From Trichosphaerium sp. ATCC 40318 (taxonomy: Eukaryota > Discosea > Flabellinia > Trichosidae), in the NCBI GenBank assembly GCA_038496445.1, contig JALMLS010000487.1, positions 1-64,000 on the forward strand: a stretch of DNA of 64,000 nt. The letters run 5' to 3'. Position numbers and translations under genes: made by a program. Shown here one piece after another: positions 1-11,378 of the stretch. Under the pieces are notes generated by a model that was not told where the DNA came from, ran no database searches, and saw only the letters and a program-made list of their open reading frames with translations. Position 1 is the stretch's first letter. Each line of letters opens with the position of its first letter.

Positions 1-62
1 CGCCATTAGTTATACTTAAACAGTCCTTATAAACTTCGCATAATCGATTACTTTTACAAACT

Positions 63-1358
63 TTACCTTCCTTGCCAACCCATAAATTCTCCTTCGTGGG
101 TATCCGGAAAAGGCATCAAATCAAACAAAAATAATGGAACAAGCATGTTCGTAGCAAAAGCAAATCCAGGCTAAATAGAAAGTTAGAATAATCTAACCAC
201 GAACAAAACTGTTCATTATCAGTTGTTTCTTTGTACCATAGTTGCTTCAGCACCACGAAGTTTGAAACCAGTTAGCGCTTGTGTGTAACCTTTCAATACA
301 CAAGCTGAATCTTGGCTATCCCAAAACAAATAAATACAAACAACGTACAAAAATAGTGAAAGTTGTAAAGAAAAAAAACAAAAAAAAAAGAGTACCAAAA
401 GAAAGGATCGTTCTCGTTTATAAATTCTTCACATTCCTCCCATTTATTCAAAGAAAGATAGACATCAACCATATTATATCTGAAATTACAATACTGCGCA
501 TACATACCCCTACAACAATCCCACAATCAACACAAAAAAAACAAAAAGAAAAAGAAATCACGTGACATGCAAATGATAACCAAGTGTCAAGTTTCAAAAA
601 ATACTACGTACAGAATACCATCATCAAGTTCTATTAGATGTTTATACGCCTTAAGAGCTGCATTATACTCTCCTAGCTTACGTAAAGTGTTAGCAACACC
701 ATGTACGCATGTGAAGTGTTCCATTGTTGCTTGGTGAGCAAAGTTCCAAGGCATTTTAAGAGAAACTTCACCTGTAGGGTGAAGCGCTGGTGGTCTTCCA
801 GCGCCAGTTCTATAATACTCTAAAGCTTCCTATTTTGCATACTATTACGTACTTTTTACGTTGTTTAAGGTTATTACGTACGTTTTTTGTTTTAGCCCAT
901 CGCGCTTGTATTCTGTAAGCGAGAGGACAGTTAGGGCTGATTTTTAATGCTTTTTTAGCTATTTTGGTGGCTTTTAATGCATCTTTACATTGGGTGGCGG
1001 GAAGTGCACTAAATACTTATTATCGAGCGATGTGGTGTCTTTTTTATACGTTTGGTAGGCTTGAAACTCTTTTGTGCCTTTCCACGCTTCTACATCTTCT
1101 AAACGTTTGTTATTACCATAAAGATACTCTTTTAAGCATACCAACATGTAATTCAGGTCGTACTGATCCAAGCTCAAATAAGGCGATTATTTCGTCATTA
1201 AACTCTTCATTACTGTCCACATTGTTACCAACGTAATCTCTAGGTAAATCTGATTCGACAGGCATTGCTGGGTTTAGTATTGCGCGTGGAGCGGGAGAAG
1301 GGTCATTATAAGCGTTTTTTAGTACGCGTTCGTGAAACCGATGGTGTGCTGTTGCCAT
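63..1358 (-). CDS. TPR-like protein, multi-exon (3' end uncertain)
   Basis: Several minus-strand exons join in frame. The first starts at the ATG at 1358 and encodes an acidic N-terminus ending near 1180. Later exons at about 870-1010 and 610-835 encode helical repeat segments such as ALKATKIAKKALKISPNCP and LGEYNAALKAYKHLIELDD, which have the spacing of tetratricopeptide repeats. An exon at about 395-510 continues with a WEECEEFI segment, and two small exons follow nearer the window edge. Donors are GTAC-type and acceptors TAG. The repeat style recalls ST7/TPR-type scaffold proteins, but that family name is an inference. The last exon seen has a stop at 63-65 that could instead be a GTAAAG donor, so the gene may run past the window start. 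Expected role: a protein-protein interaction scaffold. Confidence 0.5.
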
Positions 1359-1558
1359 TTTGATGTTTCGACACGTTTTTTATGAAGAAAGACAAAAACC
1401 AGAAAATACAAAAGTTTTCAACAAATGACATTGTAAAAAATCTGTCATTATCAAGAATTTGACTTTGCAAGCACGAGCCGATGGTATGATTAGATAGCTG
1501 CCAGCATGGCTGAGTGCTTTGGTTGTAAAGAGTTGCGGTTACATTAATATCAAAAAAC

Positions 1559-1633
1559 AGGCCCGAAAGGGAGTCGAACCCTTGACCTCTTGCCTACAAA
1601 GCAAGCGCTATAGACCAACTAAGCTACCGGGCC
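1559..1633 (-). tRNA. tRNA-Thr (anticodon TGT)
   Basis: Reading the minus strand gives a full cloverleaf: a 7-bp acceptor stem (GGCCCGG against TCGGGCC, one G-T pair), a D-arm with AGTTGG, a 5-bp anticodon stem CTTGC/GCAAG around the loop TTTGTAG, and a T-arm AAGGG-TTCGACT-CCCTT. The anticodon is TGT, which reads ACA (threonine). No intron is visible. CCA is not encoded, as is normal for eukaryotes. The T-arm supplies a good internal B box (GGTTCGACTCC). Confidence 0.95.
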
Positions 1634-1771
1634 TCTGTTACTATAAGGACTCTGAAAGGATCGTAGCGGCACGACAAAGCACTGCGAGCAAGGCATTACA
1701 AAATACAAAGCAATACTAAAATATTTGTTGTAATTGTTAATGAAGATATAGCGCTTAAGTGTTCGGTCTGT
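1634..1771. other. Short spacer between tRNA-Thr and the F-box gene
   Basis: No coding signal was seen here. It separates the tRNA 5' end from the 3' end of the F-box gene. Confidence 0.5.
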
Positions 1772-3273
1772 TTACCATCCCTTAACTACATCATACTCAG
1801 TGAGTACAATCATGGTGTTGGTTGGTTCGTGGTAAGCTGTAACTATATACCCCGAATCCTTAAAGGTTTCCTCTCTAGATGGAGAGTCATAGTACATACT
1901 TGCATTGTAGAAAGCTAAAGATACCAAAGGAATTAGCGATAAATCAGAATTTTGCAACCGTACAAGATGCCCAACCAGAGTGAGAACCCTCAACATCATG
2001 AGAATCCTGAAAGAAGCATACAGACGAAAATCCATCAGGGAATTCTTCTTCCAGGTACTCACCAAGGCTGAATTGTGTTAGAAAAGATACACATTACTTT
2101 AAACACTTTTACCCAGCTAACATGCTTGGCGACTCTGTACTAAGTAAATCATCTTGATCCGATGAATCGTAAGCATCAACACAGTCTAAAAAATTTTCTA
2201 TTGGAACGCTTATCTTATGAGGCTTTTGAAAAATAACATAAGGAGGTCTATCGAAAAGAAGTGGTTACAAAAAAAGTCATGTACAATTAAGACTTGTTAA
2301 CGTACAATTTATCCTTATTCAAGAAATGATATGCATAAGTTCCCATTGACATTTTAACGCTTTTTTTTTCTACTGATGAAAAATCTGAAACAAAAACAGG
2401 ATCATCAATATGGATGAAACCATTATTGACACGTTTTATAGCAAAAAAAGCACATAAAGCATGATAACGTTCTATAGGCTCTTCGATATGTTGTGTGAAA
2501 GTATCAATACGAATACAAGCAGATAATGACGCATACTCAGCATCTACTACATAAGCGTGTAAATAGTTCTCTAACCTAATAATCAAAAAGCAACGTACAC
2601 TCGAAACTATTAACACCTTTGATGTATCCTCTAAAACGTCAAGTTATTAGATACTAAATCAAAATGTACTTAAAACGGGTGGTAAATGAGAATGACAATG
2701 AGGATAATGGTAGTGTTCTCTTTGGTTTGAATGATTTTAATTGGTTGTAATTGTTTTAAAGGACAGTGAGGACTGAGTGATACACAAAAACAAAGAACAT
2801 GTTATTCTGAGGTTGCAAAAAACAACGTACTCAATAATTGGCGGAAAAGTCATTGTCACGTGTTTTGGAACATGTTGCACGTGATTCTTAAACAAGTCAA
2901 ACCAACAGCTCCCCATACTAAAATCATCGAGTTTTTCAAACTCTTTGCTGACTCTATTTAAGACTTTGGTTTTGTACTTTGGTAAAACGAAGGAAGACAT
3001 AAAAAACCGTTTCCACAGCACGTTGGCCTTTCCAACCTTACAATCGTTAGTTCATTTAACGAACTTTGAAAGTCGTACAAAAGATGAACTGTTTTAGAAG
3101 AAATCTAATATTAAACGTGCCTCATTCCACCCTCTACTCACGCACATGTGCGTTAAGACGTCATATCGAGAAGAATACGCGTAAATATGTAATAAACAGT
3201 CGTAAGGCAATTCGCAACAAATACCATGGCTTTTTTGTACTCTCTTTGCTTCAGGCGTTGTGGTTTGCTGCAT
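1772..3273 (-). CDS. F-box protein, multi-exon
   Basis: The first coding exon (ATG at 3273; a second ATG lies at 3303) holds an F-box motif, LPYDCLLHIYAYSSRYDVL, followed by a conserved-looking SRGW segment, which is the SKP1-binding signature. After a short intron the frame continues near 3030 with WKRFFMSSFVLPKY and a long helical segment, then exons at about 2290-2640, 2105-2240, 1950-2070 and 1772-1905, ending at a TAA. Joins were checked by frame continuity at about 2070-2100 and 1905-1950. F-box proteins act as substrate receptors of SCF ubiquitin ligases. The C-terminal substrate-binding part has no repeat I recognise (not LRR, WD or kelch). The upstream gene is tRNA-Thr and the neighbour on the other side is alginate lyase; no functional link is apparent. 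Confidence 0.65.
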
Positions 3274-3528
3274 GTCGAGGTAACTGAAGCTGTACAACAG
3301 CAATAGTAACTTAACAACTCATTTAAGTTACAAATCTGCCACTTTCACACAGTTTTGTTGTAGAAAATATTTGAAATTGCAGCCGCGTTACCAACAAGAA
3401 ATGTTTGCCGCTCGCTAGTGTCAGTAGAATAAACTTGAGTTGCATTATTGTAACACAACAATAGAAATCTAACATTAATATCTTTATTGCAGCAAAGACG
3501 GCTGATGTTTACAGAGATTACAAAATAT

Positions 3529-4788
3529 CTATAGTTGGAATAGAATGCACAATAGTAAAGCAAACAATGAAACGATTGTTGACATTGCTGATGATGTATT
3601 GGCAGCTCTGCTTTGTGGATCTTCGGAACAAGATCCTTCTCCAGTGACCTCCAATGAATAGAAGCGTACTGTAGAATACTGATCACCAGAGTTGGCTTGC
3701 AAGTAGTTACCAGCCTTAAAGTAATTGGTGAAACTGCCCCAGTATTTGCTAACATCAACATCTAATTTTTTCTCGCCATCAAGATATACTAAAAGATCTC
3801 CATCATCAACCTAGGATTAAAGTAAGACAAAGAAAATATCTTTGAAGCAAAAAAAAGGCATACATGTATCTCCATGTCAAAGCGACCATAACCAACACTA
3901 CCAAGGGTAACCTGAAGAATTAGTTAGTGTGAATTGGAGCGAAACAAAAGTGGGGAGGGTTGGACTCATCAAGTACCTTTGGAGCGTCATCACCGTCTTT
4001 GTTTTCCTTGTACAAAGCATAAATGGTACCACTTGATTCCCATTGAATTTTTATCAAAGGAGGTGCGTCAAAAGCGTGGATTTGGAGTACTACGACTTTG
4101 CTTGCAGCTGTTTTGGCTCTATCAACCTTGAGAGTAGCTTTCATTATGTGTTTGCCATCAATATGCCAGTTCTAAAAATACATTAACCAAACACTGCAAT
4201 CACGTGTTTTTTTTTTTGACAATTGTGTATTTTTTTTAAATTGATTCTTACGTCGTTGTCGTTAGATGGATTACAGAGTTGGCGTAACTCAGACCTAGGA
4301 TAACTCGATCCTTTTGTTGTACCGCCATTAGAAGGACAATAAAATGTCATCGATCCATCACCTCCAGTGTAAAAGTAATCTGAGGTATACGTTTCCAACT
4401 ATAGCGTCGTTAGATAATTTACAAACGGTAAAGCAAGCGTAATAACGGTGTACATAGAAAAAAACCGTTTAAACCAAAACAGCCCCAAAAAGAAAACAAA
4501 TATGTTAAAACCGAACGATTAAACAGTCTCACGTATGACAGAACAAACCAGAAAATAAAAAGCAAAAAGAAAAAAAGTCGTACTTGAGAAGGTGATTTTT
4601 CAGATACTGATGAATCAGGAAGTGTTATCTTCCAGTTGCTGAGATCGAAGTTTTCTCCAGGTGTTTTGTCTGTATCAAGCTGTGCGAGACAGAGTGCTAA
4701 GAATGCTGATAAAATAATCCACTTCTGGTTAACAAAGTCGTAAGCGAGATGTATAGATACAAACAGACGGAAATATTAAACGAACCAT
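3529..4788 (-). CDS. Secreted PL7-family alginate lyase, probably GPI-anchored
   Basis: Joined minus-strand exons give a complete polysaccharide lyase family 7 domain. All three family signatures are present: SSYPRSELR (about 4275-4310), the QIHA strand (about 4065-4095) and YFKAGNY (about 3710-3735). The domain opens with FDLSNWKITLPD. The first coding exon seems to be only the ATG (4786-4788); after an intron the protein continues KWIILSAFLALCLAQ, a signal peptide. The protein ends in a Ser-rich spacer plus a hydrophobic tail (STIVSLFALLLCILFQL, stop at 3529-3531), which looks like a GPI-anchor signal. The family cleaves alginate (brown-algal or bacterial polyuronate) by beta-elimination, using the Gln, His and Tyr of these motifs. 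It carries several introns, so it is a settled eukaryotic gene and not bacterial contamination. Confidence 0.85.
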
Positions 4789-6171
4789 TTTTCCGCTTGT
4801 GTTGCTTCTTGTTTGGTAAAGTGAGTATAATGACCGCTAGTGCGCTAATTTACTCGTTCACAGTACGCTAGCACCCGCAAAGTTCGGGTGTAAGTAACCG
4901 CTAGTGATATATCCTCGCTGGATTTTGATGTACGGAGAGTTAACTGGTTGTCTTACTTTTCAAATAAGCTTTCTTTGGTAAAAATAAAGCAGAATGTTAC
5001 TCACATAGGTACCCTCTGTAAGTTACTATATAATCAGTGTAACGGTAGTATAAAGATGGCACGTAGAAAGCGGAAGTGCGGCGCTATTATTTTTCCGTTG
5101 TACTAATTCACCATTTTGGCTGAACAGACAAAATAAGTGCCTTGCGGAAAAATGGGTTGAAGAAAACCTCCGTTGGTGCGTATACCTCGCGACAATAAAC
5201 ACGCTAGCCATCTCTCGACGCTTTCGCTAGTACATAAGATTATTACGCTTGCCAGCAGTATGATGCGATTTTTTATTAACTCTCAACACTTCTGCTGTAT
5301 TGTAGAAGGCCAGCAGCGTAATAATAAACAAAACTATATTTGGCAAACAAAGAAAAAAAAAGCGGTTGGTGTGAATTACTTTAATCCTATCTTTTCGTAA
5401 ATAAACAACCTAAAGCGCAATATACTAAAACAGTAAATCTTGAGCATTTTGTGCAGTCTTTTCATTGTTGATTGCGTCACCCTTTTGGTGTCCAAAGCGT
5501 ACAAACCACGTTTTATTGTCGTTACTAGCAAACGGGAGTATTAATAGAGACGCAATATTTTGCCAACTTGCGCAAGTTTTGAAAGCGCCAAAAAAAAAAC
5601 AACAACCTTTTTAAAATAAACCGGAACAAATGAATCAATTGTATATTTCTGCGTTTACACCCAACGTCTCCAAGTGTCTGCAGTAAAGTTGCTTTTTGAA
5701 AGCATACGATTCACAGACCACGTGTGCCACAGACACAGCACGTAATAAACGGTACAACATCACTATAGAACACCGTTTCATGAAGCACGTGAGCAAAAGA
5801 AGCTAATGCTTTGAAACGGTACAACGATAATATTATAAACTACTCCGAAATGAATCTTGTTCATAGCCTTATGGGTGTTTATTCGGATGCATGATCACTA
5901 TGCGAACCTAGCTCGCATTGAGTCACAACGCTATGACTTTTGTAAAATACCGTTTTGTACTTTTCAAAAAAGGTAAGAAATAGCCTCTACACTGTTATTC
6001 TATTCGGTTGACAACACTCTGTTGCCTCAAAATACGTAAACTGTTTGTGTACATGCAATAGGCTGTGTTTATTTAATCTACACCGACCATACATGAGCAC
6101 TTTAACACTTCTTTCAAATATGAAGAGTAAACAGTATCAATTTTATTGAAGTATTTTATTTGTTGACATGA
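4789..6171. other. Intergenic region with no convincing gene
   Basis: Short open frames occur here, but none shows a recognisable motif or a splice-linked neighbour. CACGTG palindromes occur at about 5716 and 5785. The region contains the probable promoter of the alginate lyase (right after 4788) and the 3' side of the Frizzled-like gene. Confidence 0.5.
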
Positions 6172-8890
6172 TTAGAGTGTTACACTTGGGATTGTAGGAA
6201 GTTCTACACCTCCTTTTGAAGTCTCAATGCTTTCTACAGCTTTTGTTTTATCATCTACTTTTGTTGCAGCAGTCACCTGTTCGCTCTTAGTATTTTTACC
6301 CAGCACTCTCTTGCCCAACGCAATACACTCTTCATAGAATGGTTTTATAACTAATAAAGAAACAGATATTAACAAGGTAGACAACCATCGAGAGCATAGT
6401 GAAGGCGTACCCAGGCACCCAAGGAATAGTAAAAATGATCTTGAATAAACATTAAAACTTCCCCATACAGAATGCCACCACGGTGGTATGATCTCTAAGT
6501 CTAATGCAGATGTTAAAATGTAATATAATAATACAAAGTTTAACACTGTTTGACTTGCCACATTGTCCAGGCGTTTTATGCTCGCAAGCTATCCAAGCAG
6601 CAACTAGTTCGTTCGCTCTTTCTTCGGAATAAGTGAGTCTTTTAAGTGCTAGAGATATAGGAACTAAGCTGTAGTATATAAAAAGTAACATCCAAAGAAT
6701 GAGTATTGCTTGGCTTCTGGCTATTCTTTTTTTGGTTATTGCACTTCCTTTAACAGGAAAATTCTTAATCTTTCTGTATTCCTAGAGTTTCAAACAATTT
6801 TTAGCACAAAAGGAAATAACTGTAAGCACGTGTTTGTAATTCCCAAAATTTTCTGTTCAGAGTTGTATTTTTCAAAAACAAAGCACCGAAGTAACGTACT
6901 GCTGCGATGATTATCGAGAATGTGACCGTTCCAATAATACCCAACGCCGCTGGTATTATCATATCAGCTGTCCATACAATAATCAGATCATGTGTATTTC
7001 CTCGCACTATCATGATATTTGTTAACAAAAATCAGTTTTCTATGAAATAAGTGTAGGTGTTTGGACGTACTTGTGCAATGCGTTGACACAAGAACATTTG
7101 ATCCAAAATTCTCAGTTGCGAAGAACCAAATATCCACAATAGCCAAGCATATCCATGGTACAATATAGCAAGCTGCCCTGTCATACAAAGTTGAGCATAA
7201 AAGACTGAGTGAAAGCAAAACCTATTCTTACTTGAAGTATATCGATGGCTGTCCTTTCTTTAGAAAAGTGTACGTCATACCAACAACCCATGCTACAAAG
7301 GCATAGTGCGAAAGCGATTGAAAGTGATACATCCAAAACCCTAAAACAGTGTTAGCGAAGAGAAACTCTTACAAAACTAAACCCAAAGACAAAGCACCTT
7401 GGAATACACAAAACCATGAATCTCGTGGCCTGACATATTCTTCATCGTTCAAACAAACAAGATTGTGCGGTGAAAGAATAATACTAGCAATATACCCAAG
7501 AGTAGACAAGAAAGTATACCTACACTTGGTTAATGCGTTTTTTTTTTCAAATCAAAAAATGTTCGCTTCAAGTCAACTTTTAGTCTTGGACTAAAACGAA
7601 GTGATGGAGTGTTACTACGCGGAATAACCATGAAGCCACCAAACAATAAGCTTAAGCTTGGATTGGTAAAGTAGAATGGTATACTTCACACAATGGTGTA
7701 TCATTAGGAAGCGTGCGAAGTTTGACTTCTTAGGCATATTCTTTTACTCTATCGTACCATATAATAAGTGAATGTAACGAAATGGGGAACTTATGTTTCA
7801 AAGCAATCCTCGTAGATACCACTACAGCAAATAATCCAACAATAATCGCAAGAGGAGCAAACACATACATAAGCTACAGCGCAAGAAAAAAAACGTTAGT
7901 TTCCCATAATAATAATAAAAAAAAAATCACAATGTAGAACAAACTGATAAACGTACAATACGCTCTACCTTTGGTGAGCGAGAGTCAACATATCTCTTAG
8001 GACACCCAAAAGAACAAAGTTCTTTAAAACCATCTTCATGGTCTTCATTATAAACGGTAGGATGAGTACAATCTGTTGGAAGCGTTTGAATGGTAGCATC
8101 ATTGCAATCAGGTAAAGGAGCGTAGTCAGGGAAAGAAACTAGACGAAGTAAGAACTCTTGTGTGATCGATAAACGAACATGCGCTTTCTGAGACGTACAA
8201 GGACCGACTGTAGTGACACTGGAGCAATTAGGTAATATTAAGAGTGCTGTCTGACCAAGTGCTTCTACAAGGCACGTCCTTACTGCTTGGCACGTATTTA
8301 CGCATATTGGACGTGGTATTGGAAGGTTTCCTAGACTTCTTTTAAAATCGTAATATAACCGCTTTAGGAACATAGTAATACGTACCTGTACATTGTCGGT
8401 AGACTGTCTTACACAAAAGCTCTTTAAACACGCGACCACAACTATAAATGTAAGAGGCAAATAAAAAAAAAGGTCAATAGAATATTCCCACAACACGTGC
8501 GTGGAGTATAACTGACAACAAAGAAAAGGTGATTCGTGTGAAGCGGAAACAAAAATATGACACAAAAACGAAAAATCACGTGACTAGCGGGTTTATCTTC
8601 TTTTGTTTTATAGGCGCTAATCACGTGTTTTGTCATGTCCGTTTTTTAACGAAGATGTAAAATTTAACGCACTTTTTATCAACAAGTGATATATCTGAGA
8701 TAGCGTCTCTAAACGTAAGCTGATAGATGCCATCCAGTACTTGTGTTGTTGTATTTGGTGGAAGAATAAAATGATAGCTTTCTTCAAAGCCACACAGATT
8801 GTTTGTTGTGTTTGCGCTTAAGCACAGTTGTCCCGAGATAGTACATATCAAACATAGTATTATCACTAGATAAGTAGCATTCATCACCAT
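6172..8890 (-). CDS. Frizzled/Smoothened-like seven-transmembrane receptor
   Basis: The start at 8890 gives a signal peptide (MVMNATYLVIILCLICTISG). A cysteine-rich extracellular region follows over several exons, including a PRPICVNTCQAVRTCLVEAL segment resembling the Frizzled CRD pattern (P-I-C-x3-C ... C). A CSFGCPKRYV linker precedes the first membrane helix (LMYVFAPLAIIVGLFAVVV). Later exons supply more hydrophobic helices, near 7260-7340, 7070-7180, 6900-7010, 6570-6690 and 6420-6560. The cytosolic tail is Lys/Thr/Glu-rich, with a stop at 6172-6174. The layout (signal, CRD, Cys-rich linker, 7TM, short tail) matches the fsl receptors of Dictyostelium more than metazoan Frizzled. No Dishevelled-binding KTxxxW motif was seen. 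Exon joins in the middle (7350-7830) are uncertain. Confidence 0.6.
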
Positions 8891-9125
8891 ACCTGGAATG
8901 TGCAACAAAAGAAACACAACGACTTCGATACCAGAAAAAAAACATCAACATTAACAGGTCAACAGGTTTCTGTTAGTTTATTTCAAAAGATTTATCTTTT
9001 TTGATACAGATCCCAGGCATTGTATTGTCGTTATTCGGTTCTACTTCACTTGGACAGCAAGTGTGTTAAAGCTTTTAGTGGTTATAAATTGGGACAGTAA
9101 ATAGCATGAACTCCCTCCACTATCC
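8891..9125. other. Short intergenic spacer
   Basis: No gene was seen. It holds the upstream side of the Frizzled-like gene and the 3' side of the decayed F-box-like gene. Confidence 0.4.
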
Positions 9126-9754
9126 TTAGTTTACTCTAATATCAAACTTTATACCTTCGAAAAATTTTGCGTCGTCTTTTGTACTTTGTGTCGTCGGAAT
9201 GTGGCCACCCAGCGATTGATTCACATGCTTGTACAATATACCATCACTAATCCAACAAGTTTCCGCTACTTTAGTTCCTTTTGAATAAAGGCATTGCCAG
9301 AAAAGAGTTGGTATGACAACGGTCAAATGTTCTTGTAAATCAAAAACTGTACTACGGTAATAATATGCTACCCTATGCCATAAATACTTTGACGTTTCGG
9401 TTGTCCACTCTCATACTTATTATATACTCACTCAGCGACAAGTTTATCATTTTTGTAGTAAGTGTACCATCTGGTGTCCGAGTTTTAAGGTGTCCTTCTT
9501 TACTTCCATGCGAATAAAACCTTTCGGCTAGAGTTTTACAGTTTCTGCGTCTCACCTATTCGCCGTCAAACCTTGAGGATGAAACTGCAGCTAGCTTCGA
9601 TAGTAATGGCCACTTGATGTACACGATGCTGTTTATATCAATATTATCCAGTTGTAGCTCCACAGGGAGCTCAAGTAGAGTTGGGGAGCTTGATACCTAG
9701 TATCATTACAATAATGGATTATAGTGTTACCTGCTGTTTACGCTTTAGTGTCAT
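9126..9754 (-). pseudogene. F-box-like gene with an in-frame stop
   Basis: An ATG at 9754 begins a short exon (MTLKRKQQ). After a small intron the frame continues with LLELPVELQLDNIDINSIVYIKW, an F-box-like stretch, and runs into an in-frame TAG at about 9556. The same frame continues directly after the stop (CKTLAERFYSHGSKEG) to 9373. A further block at 9126-9326 (TLFWQCLYSKG and on) probably belongs to the same gene. Since TAG is used as a normal stop elsewhere in the window, the stop suggests decay. A missed intron or sequence error is the alternative. If intact it would be another SCF-type adaptor; the C-terminal part is unrecognised. Confidence 0.4.
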
Positions 9755-9929
9755 TTGGAAACTGAGAATATAACTTACGTGATGCCTTGTGGTATCGGTT
9801 TTGAAATGGGAACAAATTCAAGTTCCGTTAAGGTAACTTAGTATCAATGTAGTGTACAAACGTTGCGACGTATTGGATTGAAGACGTTTATTATTGTCAA
9901 CATTAATCGACCCTAAACAAGCTTATTTT

Positions 9930-10575
9930 GGGTGTACCTTTTACATAATCTCAACGCTATCTCCTGTACAGTATAGATTAATATATTCCATAGTCAACAC
10001 ATTGCCCTGAAGTGTCATTGTAACCACGCCAATTTTTTTTTGTTTGTGTATCGAAGGTTTTGAGACTCCATTCTCCGTATAGCCATACAGCTCCACCCGT
10101 AAGTTTTTAGAGTACGTGAATCAGGAATCAGCTTCGATACATCTGTTTCATTAATGATACCTATAAAAAGATAGTTGGAAGTCTGTTTAACGTTCAGATT
10201 CCATACAGCATTGTATTCAACAACTTTGGTGCCAACAACCGCACAATGTGCTGTTTGAGAACGCTTTTCAGCAACGGTTGAAGACACGGCAACCTCTCCT
10301 GCAGTTCGGAGGGCGTGAAAGGTGTCAGGTGAAGAAGATACATCACTGATTCCGAGGTAATCTACAAGAGCCAAAAAATCTTCATCTTTGTGCATGAGCT
10401 TAGTCACCTTGGAAAGAGGACGTTTGGTCGCTGGAAAAGTTGATGCTCTTAGAGAATTTAATATGATATCGAAATAATGAGGATTCAAGTCTAGGAATAC
10501 ACGTCCGTCCTTGTCTAAGGTATGCTTTTCTTCCCAGCGCCCGCTGAACATAATCTCCAGTTTATGCTCTGACAT
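9930..10575 (-). pseudogene. KCTD-type BTB protein with SPRY-like C-terminus, frames broken
   Basis: The ATG at 10575 opens a 186-codon frame. Residues 1-45 contain MFSGRW and DKDGRVFLDLNPHYFDIIL, typical of the T1/BTB tetramerisation fold of KCTD proteins. The usual first strand (VGGxxF) is missing, so an upstream exon may exist or the domain is truncated. Residues 115-165 (WNLNVKQTSNYLFIGI ... YGWSC) resemble a SPRY-like strand pattern. The most convincing continuation (ENGVSKPSIHKQ, then IGVVTMTLQGNVLTMEY) lies in other frames past a 9-base A run at 10033-10041, implying one or two frameshifts. It could be a young pseudogene, or an intact gene with a homopolymer error. KCTD proteins usually act as Cullin-3 adaptors. 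Confidence 0.45.
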
Positions 10576-10642
10576 TTTAAAAAAGAAGTGTTTTGGCTGA
10601 CTACTAACAGTTGACTTAATCAGCGAAATAAATGGTAACTGT

Positions 10643-11378
10643 TTATTGACAGCTCAGTTTGAAGTACAAGCAATGACCTATACTATTTAACTTTGACCAT
10701 GTACTATCAAAACAAGAGTCCTTCGATCGCCATTGCGTACATTTCAGTTTATAATTTATGTCTTTTCGGCTGTCTCCAACAAGTGCTGTTAAAACATACC
10801 TACGGCGAAGGTCAGTAGTTACTCTCAAATAGTAAGTAGGTCGGTTGTAGGTCAGTGGTGATACTAAAGATACAATCTTAAAGCGTTCTTGTTGGTTGTT
10901 GTTCACGTGAATTTCGTGATCACAACAAGGCTGACCTTGGTAGTAAAACAAGTTGTTTTATAAGCATGTTCTGCTGGTACCAATTGAGCTACATTAGGTA
11001 GAACAGGCTTACTTTTAGTGCTTCTTCAAGAACCAATACATACCATACAATTGTTGCCTGCAATAAGCGAACAGCGCATTTTCTGTTGTTGGAACTAGCA
11101 TGGGCTAAAAAGTTAGTTCTTCATCCTAAACGTCGCCTTCAGCGTCTCGTTTCGTTGTCTATTATGTTGAAGGTATGGATGCATAGGATACAGATGTAGG
11201 ATTTGGAAAAAAATTGAAGGTACAAGAAGTGAGTGTCTTACAATAGCGATCATAAAACCAGGTAGTTCTAAAGCCAACTTTATTTTCATGCAATACGTTG
11301 CAAGTTGCAATTAATCAAGGCAATAAAAACTGCAACCGAGCTTGTTGCTAACAGCCACAGAGAGTTTAGTGCCTTCAT
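10643..11378 (-). CDS. Possible small secreted protein (weak)
   Basis: The ATG at 11378 starts a clear signal-peptide-like exon (MKALNSLWLLATSSVAVFIA). A later open exon at 10643-10951 encodes a Cys-containing region (QGQPCCDHEIHV ... WRSKDSCFDSTWSKL). The connection between the two, and the short exon near 11265-11290, is inferred from GTAT/GTTT donors and AG acceptors and could be wrong. No family is recognised. Confidence 0.3.

Noticed and set aside
281-565. 94-codon plus-strand frame rich in Lys
   Set aside because: It overlaps antisense to the TPR-gene exons and has a low-complexity A-rich composition.
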